Shown here piece by piece: positions 12,626 through 18,404 of a stretch of 24,258 nt of DNA. Position numbers and translations under genes: made by a program. The number at the start of each line of letters is the position of its first letter. The first letter of the stretch is position 1. Origin of the DNA: a virus; IMG/VR virus record IMGVR_UViG_3300014502_000033, positions 1 to 24,258 of that record; one strand, written 5' to 3'. The notes under the pieces were generated by a model that was not told where the DNA came from, did not search any database, and saw only the letters and a list, made by a program, of their open reading frames with translations.

Positions 12626-12649
12626 TGGAGGGGAAATAGAATCTGTCGG
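12624..12649 (-). promoter_or_regulatory. Conserved leader element, copy 1 (head of early block)
   Basis: The plus-strand sequence ATTGGAGGGGAAATAGAA followed by TCTGTCGG matches copy 2 at 8284-8308. In minus-strand reading it abuts the start codon of the first early gene. It contains CCCCTCC rather than a Shine-Dalgarno sequence on the sense strand. Function is inferred only from conservation and position. Confidence 0.5.
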
Positions 12650-12789
12650 GAATCACACTATCGGCCCGTATCGCACACAAAACAAGCATAAATTATGTCT
12701 GCTGTCCTAAACCATTGAGCTATGTCCGCACTACACCACGTTTTTGTTTCGCGCATCGCGTTTGTGTTGACTCGCAATGTCCGCGCTTG

Positions 12790-12829
12790 CACCTTGCGCA
12801 CGTTCTTTCGCGCCGGCTAGCGCAAGGTG
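12790..12829. repeat. 10-bp perfect inverted repeat with 20-nt spacer
   Basis: CACCTTGCGC (12790-12799) and GCGCAAGGTG (12820-12829) are perfect complements. It may be a hairpin in the leader RNA or an operator with two half-sites. It stands 21 bp before the terminator-like hairpin. Confidence 0.55.
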
Positions 12830-12850
12830 TCCATTTTCCGTGTCAGTTTG

Positions 12851-12883
12851 AAACCTCCGCGTCTAGCCGCACGGAGGTTTTTT
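12851..12883 (+). terminator. Terminator-like hairpin overlapping the HNH ribosome site
   Basis: AAACCTCCG (12851-12859) pairs with CGGAGGTTT (12872-12880) around a 12-nt loop, followed by a T-run to 12883 (six Ts at 12878-12883). This is a typical intrinsic terminator in plus orientation. The 3' arm contains GGAGG, the only ribosome-binding site of the HNH gene that starts at 12884. Confidence 0.6.
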
Positions 12884-13276
12884 ATGGAAATTTGGAGACC
12901 CATCAAACGTTTCAACCGATATGAGATAAGCTCCATCGGTCGCATTCGCGTCACCGAGCATGATGCGCTTCGCGGAAGATACGTTGTAACCTATAGGGCG
13001 CGCATCCTTCGCCCTCAACTCAGGAAGGGCTACCCTTCGTTTTATTTTGGTTCGGATAAACAGAAAACACGCGTTCAGCTTCATCGTCTGGTGGCGGAAG
13101 CGTTCATTCCAAATCCAGATTCTCTCCCTGTTGTTAATCACAAGAATGCAATTCGGTGCGATAATAGGGTTGAGAATCTTGAGTGGGTAACTGCGGCACA
13201 AAACGTCCGGCATTCGCTTGCTCTTCGTTTCCCGCTTTATGATTCAGAGCCTTACCACACCGAATTGACGGGCTAA
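12884..13276 (+). CDS. NUMOD4/HNH homing-type endonuclease
   Basis: The ATG at 12884, 7 nt after GGAGG, gives 130 residues; the frame is open further upstream but without protein-like sequence. Residues 2-22 (EIWRPIKRFNRYEISSIGRI) are a NUMOD4 motif. The HNH core is LHRLVAEAFIPNP (His67), then VNHKNAIRCDNRVENLEWVT (Asn85-His86, Asn94, Asn98), and the tail AAQNVRHS is typical. Such free-standing enzymes nick or cut phage DNA and spread by homing. It is the first plus-strand gene and its ribosome site lies in a terminator-like stem. The family assignment is strong; the target is unknown. Confidence 0.85.
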   Translation: MEIWRPIKRFNRYEISSIGRIRVTEHDALRGRYVVTYRARILRPQLRKGYPSFYFGSDKQKTRVQLHRLVAEAFIPNPDSLPVVNHKNAIRCDNRVENLEWVTAAQNVRHSLALRFPLYDSEPYHTELTG

Positions 13277-13709
13277 GCAAACTTCTTGGTTAATCGAACC
13301 TATGATATAAACGTTCTTTTTCGGGTTTCTTCTTTGGCCATGGTAGCGCGCAGGCGAAAAAGGGAACTCCCTTCCGACCGCGCAAGAGTAGGCCAAGGAA
13401 AAGCCCCGCAGGTTTCTCCCTTCGGCCGCGGTCACGAACGAGCCAAGCCCGAGAACCCAAAGAGCCGAGAGCCGGCCCCTCTCAGTAAATCGGCCCCGCT
13501 GGGTGGTAGTTGGCGCAAAGTCCTGCATCGGTGTTCGACGAGGTTTTCACCCGTGCAGGCAAGAGAGACGAAGCGAAGGACCGCAAGGGCAGAAGCCAAC
13601 CGCCAAACCCATCGGCGCGCGACGCTCTGGCCCAAAACGCCAGAAAGCCTCGCTCGGCCCGAAGGGCAGACTTGATCCGATCCGACTCCGAAGCGCAGCG
13701 CCAAGCCCC
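13277..13709. other. 433-bp gap without a convincing gene
   Basis: The plus frame from 13286 or 13340 is open to 13675 but gives an Arg/Pro-rich product without domain character, and minus-strand frames here are similar. Visible items are a TTGACG at 13265-13270 inside the end of the HNH gene with GTTAAT 18 bp further on, an AT-rich TATGATATAA at 13301-13310, and a small hairpin AAGGG/CCCTT at 13360-13373. Its place before an HNH gene and the terminases makes it a candidate for the packaging (cos or pac) site, but I see no direct proof. Confidence 0.4.
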
Positions 13710-14072
13710 ATGAAATACCAAGAGTACATGCAATCGGAGCACTGGAGACTTTTGCGCGGGGCCAAACTCCAGATTTCGCCACGTTGCGAGCGGTGCCGAA
13801 GCAAAGCCGAACTTGAAGTTCACCACGTCGTCTATCGGCCGGATCTGTGCGCGTGCAGCGTCGCCGACCTTCAGACGCTTTGCCACGGCTGCCACATCGC
13901 CGAGCACTCGAAAGCATGGCCGAGAATTGCGCCATGCACCAAAGCCGAAGACACCGCGCAGCGCATCCGCCAAAGGATCGAGCGCCTATCCCGCCTGAAG
14001 CAGACCCCAAGGCGAATCGCCAAGATTGCCAACGCGCAAGCCCGACTCCGAAGGCTGATCGCCCCTGAATAG
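13710..14072 (+). CDS. HNH endonuclease adjacent to terminase genes
   Basis: The ATG at 13710 (MKYQEYMQSEHWRLLRGAKL) is the standard start for this type; the longer frame upstream is low complexity. It has 120 residues. Zinc ligands are Cys26-x2-Cys29 and Cys58-x2-Cys61. The HNH core is LEVHHVVYRPDL (His38, His39), then ADLQTLCHGCHIAEH. The C-terminal helix is basic (QRIRQRIERLSRLKQ). HNH proteins just upstream of the terminases often assist terminase cutting in phages, which is the likely role here. The family is clear; the role is inferred from position. Confidence 0.85.
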   Translation: MKYQEYMQSEHWRLLRGAKLQISPRCERCRSKAELEVHHVVYRPDLCACSVADLQTLCHGCHIAEHSKAWPRIAPCTKAEDTAQRIRQRIERLSRLKQTPRRIAKIANAQARLRRLIAPE

Positions 14073-14094
14073 CTTTGCCTTTTGCCCCCGCGCT

Positions 14095-14110
14095 CACTAG
14101 GAGGTATCCC
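14095..14110 (+). repeat. 16-bp direct repeat, copy 1 (AGGAGGTATCCC core)
   Basis: CACTAGGAGGTATCCC is identical to 14372-14387. The AGGAGGT core is a full Shine-Dalgarno sequence. No ATG/GTG start follows at normal spacing here; the next gene starts about 100 nt later. Confidence 0.6.
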
Positions 14111-14207
14111 GAAGCCAGCGCGATTCAGCCTTCGCCCCTCCGCGCCACGCCAGCGCCCGCAACCCGTGGGCTTGACTCTCGCCCGCCACCGGCGCAATTC
14201 TCCCCAC

Positions 14208-14363
14208 ATGGTCGCAGACGCCCAGCTCGAAGCCAAACCCGCCCGAAAAACCAAGGGCAAACCCCTGCCAATCCCGCTTCCCCTCAAGCTCAAGGCCCGC
14301 AATCTGTACCTCATTCAAGGTTTGCCTTGGGCGGCGCGAGAGCCTTTTGAGTTGCGTTTTTAA
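14208..14363 (+). CDS. Small protein before the terminase genes
   Basis: The ATG at 14208 gives 51 residues: MVADAQLEAKPARKTKGKP, then PIPLPLKLKARNLYLIQGLP, ending WAAREPFELRF. The stretch LKARNLYLIQGL resembles the first helices of terminase small-subunit HTH domains, where K.R.LYL.G.S is common, but the protein stops before a complete HTH. It could be a remnant or a separate small protein. It lies between the two 16-bp repeats. The frame is open upstream to 14082, but that part looks non-coding. Confidence 0.45.
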   Translation: MVADAQLEAKPARKTKGKPLPIPLPLKLKARNLYLIQGLPWAAREPFELRF

Positions 14364-14371
14364 AAATACCC

Positions 14372-14387
14372 CACTAGGAGGTATCCC
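14372..14387 (+). repeat. 16-bp direct repeat, copy 2, ribosome-site context
   Basis: This is the same 16 bases as 14095-14110. AGGAGG at 14376-14381 lies 12 nt before the ATG at 14394, so here it could serve as an extended ribosome-binding site. It also forms a small stem with ATACC at 14366-14370 and GGTAT at 14380-14384. Confidence 0.55.
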
Positions 14388-14393
14388 CAGCCC

Positions 14394-14576
14394 ATGAACG
14401 CCACCACCAACACCGAGGCTATTTCGCAGCGTGAAGCGCCAAGCGGCAGAACCGCGCCAGCTCGCGCCAAGCTGCCCATTCAGCCCATCGCAGACTCCAA
14501 GCGCCGCGCCGCCGCGCCCACCCAGGTCAAAAAGCTCTTGCAATTCGCGCGCGCCAAAACCACCAATTCAGCATGA
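14394..14576 (+). CDS. Small disordered basic protein
   Basis: This 60-residue protein starts MNATTNTEAISQREAPSG. It is Ala/Arg/Lys-rich with few hydrophobics until a final short helix (TQVKKLLQFARAK), so it is mostly disordered and basic. The start has an AGGAGG site 12 nt upstream within the repeated 16-mer, and its stop overlaps the next start (ATGA 14573-14576). It is probably real because of these signals. No function was recognised. Confidence 0.5.
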   Translation: MNATTNTEAISQREAPSGRTAPARAKLPIQPIADSKRRAAAPTQVKKLLQFARAKTTNSA

Positions 14577-14830
14577 CGCCACAACCGAGATTTACGCACG
14601 ACGACCTGATAACATTCGACGACGGCACCCGCGTTCGCTTCGCATGGGACGCCGCAATAGACTTGCTCGGCATAAAGCGCGAATCAGCCCTCCTCGTTGA
14701 ACTCTCCCCAGACTGGGAGCCGGTCAACCCCGGAGAACCGCACAAGGGCACCTGCAAGGTTATAACCCTCGATGACCTCTTCGATTTGCGCTGGACACAC
14801 GGACTAAAAGAGCCCACACCCAGACCGTGA
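14573..14830 (+). CDS. Small acidic protein, predicted mostly beta, unknown
   Basis: The protein has 85 residues. RFTHDDLITFDDGTRVRFAW is strand-like, followed by a short helix (AAIDLLGIKRES) and more strands (ALLVELSPDWEPV, then GTCKVITLDDLFDLRW). A small beta domain is likely. An ATGA overlap with the upstream gene shows coupled translation. No family was recognised. Confidence 0.6.
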   Translation: MTPQPRFTHDDLITFDDGTRVRFAWDAAIDLLGIKRESALLVELSPDWEPVNPGEPHKGTCKVITLDDLFDLRWTHGLKEPTPRP

Positions 14831-14898
14831 ATACTACCTGCTCAGTCGATACCGGCGACGCGATCCTCAACGGAATCGTCAACCCGGTCAAAAAGTAA
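14827..14898 (+). CDS. Possible 23-residue peptide
   Basis: A GTG at 14827 overlaps the upstream stop (GTGA) and opens 23 codons to a TAA at 14896-14898, reading MNTTCSVDTGDAILNGIVNP then VKK. The overlap resembles other coupled starts in this genome, and the peptide fills the 77-bp gap before the small terminase gene. No ribosome site is visible, so it is weakly supported. Confidence 0.25.
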   Translation: MNTTCSVDTGDAILNGIVNPVKK

Positions 14899-14907
14899 GG
14901 CCCGCCC

Positions 14908-15390
14908 ATGGCCGGCGCCACCAACCGCGACTTTGACGCGGAAGTGCTCGCACGCATCGCTGAGGGAGAAAGCCTACGCGGTATCTGCTCAGACCTCAAG
15001 GAGTTCGGTTGCCCGGCAGCAAGCACTTACTGCGGAAGGGTGATTGATGACAAGCAGTTTGCCGAACGCTACGCGCGCGCGAGGGATATGCAGTTTGAGG
15101 CGTGGTCCGATGAGATACGGCGTGCATCGCAAAAGCACAGGGAAGGCGAGATCGTAACGGAGAAAGGTGACGGCACTGTAGAGCGCAAGCACGTCGATTG
15201 CGTAGAGCGCAGCAAGCTGGAAGTGGACTCGCTGAAATGGCTGCTCTCAAAGCTGAAGCCCGGGCGCTACGGCGATAAGCTGGCGGTTACGGGCGCGGAG
15301 GGCGGGCCTCTGGTGGTGCAGTGGATGGCGCCGGGTGCGAGCGTGACGACAACGGTGACGCACGCCACAACAGAGCCGAAAAGCGAATGA
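14908..15390 (+). CDS. terS: Terminase small subunit
   Basis: The protein has 160 residues. The N-terminal HTH region is AEVLARIAEGESLRGICSDL, then an oligomerisation helix region (DKQFAERYARARDMQFEAWS), an acidic/basic stretch, and the C-terminal segment VDSLKWLLSKLKPGRYGDKL. The K.W....L.P..YGDK ending is typical of the Sf6 gp1-like and related small subunits, which bind the packaging site and feed DNA to the large subunit. The tail after 135 is Thr-rich. The large subunit follows two small genes later, as expected. Confidence 0.8.
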   Translation: MAGATNRDFDAEVLARIAEGESLRGICSDLKEFGCPAASTYCGRVIDDKQFAERYARARDMQFEAWSDEIRRASQKHREGEIVTEKGDGTVERKHVDCVERSKLEVDSLKWLLSKLKPGRYGDKLAVTGAEGGPLVVQWMAPGASVTTTVTHATTEPKSE

Positions 15391-15632
15391 GCTTGCAGGG
15401 CGCACAGCCGGCTAACCCCGCGCCGCAGTACCAGACCGGGAGCATGGCGACGCCGGAGGGGATGCAGAGGGGCAAGCCCTGGCAGCGCGAGGAGCTCGAG
15501 GGAGAGGGCAACCCCGGCGACACGATGGCCAGCCGGGAACGCGCGCAGCTCATCCAGCGCAAGACGCTCGGATTCCTCGAGCCCAGCAGCCCAGGCGGCA
15601 GCATTACGGGGCGACGCGAGGGAGGGTTTTAG
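15387..15632 (+). CDS. Small disordered protein between the terminase genes
   Basis: The ATG at 15387 overlaps the terS stop (ATGA) and gives 81 residues. It is Pro/Gly/Gln/Arg-rich (GAQPANPAPQYQTGSM, GKPWQREELEGEGNPGD, SSPGGSITGRREGGF), with one helical part (MASRERAQLIQRKTLGFL). It is predicted largely disordered. Coupling to terS suggests a packaging or head accessory, but no family was recognised. Confidence 0.55.
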   Translation: MSLQGAQPANPAPQYQTGSMATPEGMQRGKPWQREELEGEGNPGDTMASRERAQLIQRKTLGFLEPSSPGGSITGRREGGF

Positions 15633-15635
15633 AGC

Positions 15636-15860
15636 ATGACACTTCACATCATTGTAATTGAAACCCGCGTGAATCAAAAGAGCCCGTGGTGGTGGTTCGG
15701 ATTAAAAACGATTCGGCAAACCCCCCACCTGTGTATTGTTCCTGACGAAGCTGATCTAATGACGAGGGAAGACGCCACCAGCAAGGCAGCTAAGGAACTT
15801 GCGAAGCGTGGCGTTAAATGGGATGAGATCAACGCTTGGGGGCAGGAGTGGTTTTACTGA
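15636..15860 (+). CDS. Small alpha/beta protein, unknown
   Basis: The protein has 74 residues. An N-terminal strand (MTLHIIVIETRV) and a Trp-rich loop (KSPWWWFGLK) come first, then TPHLCIVPDEADLMTRE, and a helix DATSKAAKELAKRGVKWDEI, ending NAWGQEWFY. GGGAGGG lies about 11 nt before the ATG. It is followed after 1 nt by the large terminase gene. No family was recognised. Confidence 0.6.
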   Translation: MTLHIIVIETRVNQKSPWWWFGLKTIRQTPHLCIVPDEADLMTREDATSKAAKELAKRGVKWDEINAWGQEWFY

Positions 15861-15861
15861 C

Positions 15862-17283
15862 ATGCCGCTCGTCACGATACCGTACACCCCGCGCGATGCC
15901 TTCGCTGGCTTCCATGCACGCAAGCAGCGATGGGCGGAAGTCATCTGCCACCGGAGAGCAGGCAAGACCGTTGCCGCAGTCAATGACCTGCAACGCGCCG
16001 CGCTATCGCTCCACCTTCCGCCAGAGCAGGCAGTGAACCCGCCCCGTTTTGCCTTCATGGCCCCGACGCGGGTACGCGCCAAGGAAATCGCATGGGAATA
16101 CCTGAAGCGATTCGCCCTTCCCATACCTGGAATCAAGATCAGCGAGAGCGAGCTCTTTGTCGAATACCCCAACAAGGGACGTGTGACGATCTATGGGAGT
16201 GACAATGACCGCGGCATGGGGCTGTACTTGGATGGCATTGTGATGGACGAGTGCGATGAGATTTCGCCAGTTGTGGATTCCATCGTCGTGCCGGCGCTTG
16301 GTGATCGCAAGGGCTGGCAAGTCAAAATGGGCATTCTGCGCGGGCGGCATAATCTGCTCAAGGAGTTCGAGCGATACCGCGGCCGTGCCGACCACTTTCA
16401 ACTCATGCTGCGCGCGAGTGAGAGCGGCATTCTCGACGATGAGGAAATGGCCATCCAACGCGAGAAGATCGGCGACGCGGCGTACAACATGCAATTTGAG
16501 TGCGACGTGACGGCGAGCCTGGCCGCGGCGATCTATGGTGCCTGCATGGACACGACGCGCAAGGATGGCCGGCTGCGCGCAATGGCCGTTGATTCCGAGT
16601 CGCCCCTCTACACCTTCTGGGACATCGGACACAGCGACATCGGCGACTGCTGGGCCATCTGGCTCGTGCAGTTCAGCGGGCGGGACATCATCCTGCTCGA
16701 CTGCTACTCGCGCACGGGATACACGCCGGCGCACTACGCCCTGAAAACAAAGGAGTGGGAGAGCGATTACAACAATTTCGTCGGCGCGCATTACCTGCCG
16801 CACGATGGCGCGCAGCATGACCAGCACGGCAAGAGCACGAGAGATTACCTGCTCGACGCCGGATTGCGCAACGTCAAGATCGTGCATCGCACGCCGAGCG
16901 TATGGGATTCAATCGGGCACCTGCGCGGCATGTTCTCGCGCATCTACATCAACAGCGTGAAATGCACGGTCGGCTATCAGCCCCCGGGGTCAATGGCAGA
17001 CGGAAGCCCGCTGGCCGAAGTGCCGAGCGGTGTTGACTCGCTCGACTACTACTCGAAGAAAGAGGATACAGTAAACAACATCATCACGGACGTGGTTGTT
17101 CACAACCAGTATTCCCATTTGTGCGATGCGCTCCGCACGATGGCCGAGGCAGACCGGAGCAAGATGCTGGAGGGGATGAGCGTGACGGCTAAGGCTTCGC
17201 GCCAGATGCCGAAAAAGGTATTGCGCGGCCCGGGTGAAGGTGCTTATCCGATGAGGCGCGGCCCGGCGCAAGTGCTGCGCTGA
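15862..17283 (+). CDS. terL: Terminase large subunit
   Basis: The ATG at 15862 follows the upstream stop by 1 nt and gives 473 residues. The N-terminal ATPase has an adenine-side segment (YTPRDAFAGFHARKQRW), Walker A at residues 29-36 (CHRRAGKT), an APTR motif (67-70) and Walker B LDGIVMDE with Asp129-Glu130. The C-terminal RNase H-like nuclease begins near 250 (YTFWDIGHSDIG, Asp254) and continues with LLDCY (Asp280) and HYLPHDG (Asp315). It pumps DNA into the prohead through the portal and cuts the concatemer. All catalytic positions appear intact, and the portal is encoded four small genes downstream. Confidence 0.92.
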   Translation: MPLVTIPYTPRDAFAGFHARKQRWAEVICHRRAGKTVAAVNDLQRAALSLHLPPEQAVNPPRFAFMAPTRVRAKEIAWEYLKRFALPIPGIKISESELFVEYPNKGRVTIYGSDNDRGMGLYLDGIVMDECDEISPVVDSIVVPALGDRKGWQVKMGILRGRHNLLKEFERYRGRADHFQLMLRASESGILDDEEMAIQREKIGDAAYNMQFECDVTASLAAAIYGACMDTTRKDGRLRAMAVDSESPLYTFWDIGHSDIGDCWAIWLVQFSGRDIILLDCYSRTGYTPAHYALKTKEWESDYNNFVGAHYLPHDGAQHDQHGKSTRDYLLDAGLRNVKIVHRTPSVWDSIGHLRGMFSRIYINSVKCTVGYQPPGSMADGSPLAEVPSGVDSLDYYSKKEDTVNNIITDVVVHNQYSHLCDALRTMAEADRSKMLEGMSVTAKASRQMPKKVLRGPGEGAYPMRRGPAQVLR

Positions 17284-17293
17284 ATTTCCTGCC

Positions 17294-17608
17294 ATGCACA
17301 TAGCAAACCAAGCTACTACCAACACGGAGCAGATCAAGTCTCAGGATCGCACGGCCGTGGGGAACAAGCCGGACGAGACGCCGGTGGGTGGCGGGACAAC
17401 GGGTAGCGGTGGGGGAGGCGGCGGCGGAGGGGTGACAGGCAACAAGCTGCTGGGGGCGGGCACAGGCGCAATCATCGACTCGGGGGCCGGCAAGTGGTTT
17501 GTGACGCACAACGATTGCAGCGAAGCCTCCACGGCGCTGACGAACAGCGGCGGGGCGAATTCAGCGGGGACGCGCTATGTCGGGCAGAACATGGGAGTGG
17601 ACCTGTGA
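17294..17608 (+). CDS. Glycine-rich small protein
   Basis: This 104-residue protein starts MHIANQATTNTEQIKSQD. The middle is a Gly/Thr/Ser linker (GGGTTGSGGGGGGGGVTG), and the end has GAIIDSGAGKWFVTHNDCSE and TRYVGQNMGVDL. The linker comes from G-rich DNA around 17400-17440. It may be a short virion or head-associated protein with a flexible linker; I recognise no family. It lies between terL and the portal gene. Confidence 0.55.
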   Translation: MHIANQATTNTEQIKSQDRTAVGNKPDETPVGGGTTGSGGGGGGGGVTGNKLLGAGTGAIIDSGAGKWFVTHNDCSEASTALTNSGGANSAGTRYVGQNMGVDL

Positions 17609-17618
17609 TGAGCTGACC

Positions 17619-17942
17619 ATGCCCTCGGTCGAACAGCGCGCGCGGGAGTTGCTGGCGCAGGTTGATCCGGCGGCAACATGGGAGGAGATGATCGCCTACT
17701 ATGGCACGGCGCCCAACGTCATAATCCAGACCGAGCGGATGTTTCTGGCCGCGGAGCCGTTTTATCTGGCCGGCTATGGCCGGGCGTGGTTTTGCTATCT
17801 GCTCGTGGGTTCGATCTCCGAAGCATTGGCGCTGGCACCCTACGAGTTGCCGTACCTCGCCTGGGGGCGCGCCAAAACCAAAAGCTTGCATTTTACGAGA
17901 ACTGAACGCATACGTGCCTTAACTCATCATGGGCGGATTTAA
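17619..17942 (+). CDS. Small protein upstream of portal, unknown
   Basis: The frame opens at 17577, but that start overlaps the previous gene by 32 bp; the ATG at 17619 gives 107 residues. A helical start (SVEQRARELLAQVDPAATWE) leads to IAYYGTAPNVIIQTERMFLA, AEPFYLAGYGRAWFCYLLVG and helical ends. Position and size invite comparison with the GNAT-like internal virion proteins of T7-type phages, but the acetyl-CoA loop is not visible, so the function is left open. Confidence 0.55.
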   Translation: MPSVEQRARELLAQVDPAATWEEMIAYYGTAPNVIIQTERMFLAAEPFYLAGYGRAWFCYLLVGSISEALALAPYELPYLAWGRAKTKSLHFTRTERIRALTHHGRI

Positions 17943-18264
17943 TGCCAAACATTTCGCTGACCCTCTCGGGCTTACTATCGGAAAAGGCCAGGGGGGGGGC
18001 GCGAAAAACTTCTGGGACCCGGCAGGTCTTTTCACCAACAATGGGAATAACGCGGCAAGTGCCATTGATTCTGCCCCGGTGCCGGTGCCGGCTCCGCCCG
18101 TGACCGCCGATAGCGCCGAAGTCCTCGCGGCGCAAAAGGACTTGGCCCGGCAAAACCTGCTCAAGAAGTCGGTCAAGAAGACGATCTTCGCGGGCGACAC
18201 GAGCACGAATATGGGCGGGCCGGGCAGCCCGATGCTGCCGCCGGCCAGCTATAAGAAGGGATAA
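17929..18264 (+). CDS. Small Gly/Pro-rich head-region protein with G9 tract
   Basis: The protein has 111 residues. The start GGFNAKHFADPLGLTIGKG is followed by FWDPAGLFTNNG. This DP-x-G style is common in small proteins next to podovirus portals. A Pro-rich linker (APVPVPAPPV) and a basic helix (AAQKDLARQNLLKKSVKK) follow, ending in GGPGSPMLPP. It overlaps the upstream gene by 14 bp. A run of nine Gs (17991-17999) encodes GGG within it and may be prone to slippage. Function is unknown. Confidence 0.6.
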   Translation: MGGFNAKHFADPLGLTIGKGQGGGAKNFWDPAGLFTNNGNNAASAIDSAPVPVPAPPVTADSAEVLAAQKDLARQNLLKKSVKKTIFAGDTSTNMGGPGSPMLPPASYKKG

Positions 18265-18268
18265 TGAA

Positions 18269-18403
18269 ATGGCCAAATCCACCAAATCGAAGCGGTACAA
18301 GAAGGGCGACATTGTGATGATCGACGGAAAGCCGCACATCATTACTAAAACCTATCTGGGCGGAATTGCTGCACGGGGAAAGCCAGTCAAAAAGGTCCGA
18401 TAA
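18269..18403 (+). CDS. 44-residue basic protein between head genes
   Basis: The frame ATG 18269 to TAA 18403 encodes 44 residues: MAKSTKSKRYKKGDIVMIDG, then KPHIITKTYLGGIAARGKPV and KKVR. It is highly basic, with an SH3-like strand pattern (GDIVMIDGKPHIITKT). It starts 4 nt after the previous gene and ends 1 nt before the portal ATG, with AAGGG about 7 nt upstream, so it is a genuine tiled gene. A nucleic-acid-binding or portal accessory role is possible but not shown. Confidence 0.6.
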   Translation: MAKSTKSKRYKKGDIVMIDGKPHIITKTYLGGIAARGKPVKKVR

Positions 18404-18404
18404 C

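Larger units (their letters stand above)
12626..12883. promoter_or_regulatory. Divergent intergenic control region
   Basis: These 258 bp separate the leftward early block from the rightward packaging block, so promoters for both should lie here. It contains the conserved leader, an AT-rich stretch around 12681-12698 with a small palindrome (CATAAATTATG), a tRNA-like 5' half on the minus strand (12700-12729), a TTGACT hexamer at 12767-12772 without a good -10, an inverted repeat (12790-12829) and a terminator-like hairpin (12851-12883). I cannot assign exact promoters. Confidence 0.55.

Noticed and set aside
13340-13675. Plus-strand ORF starting MVARRRKRELPSDR
   Set aside because: The product is Arg/Pro-rich and low in hydrophobic residues, with no domain pattern and no ribosome site; it is treated as a gap.
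13432-14817. Long minus-strand open frames (up to 221 codons) across the HNH/terminase region
   Set aside because: They are Arg/Trp/Gly-rich mirror frames of GC-rich plus-strand genes with intact HNH motifs on the plus strand, so they are shadows.
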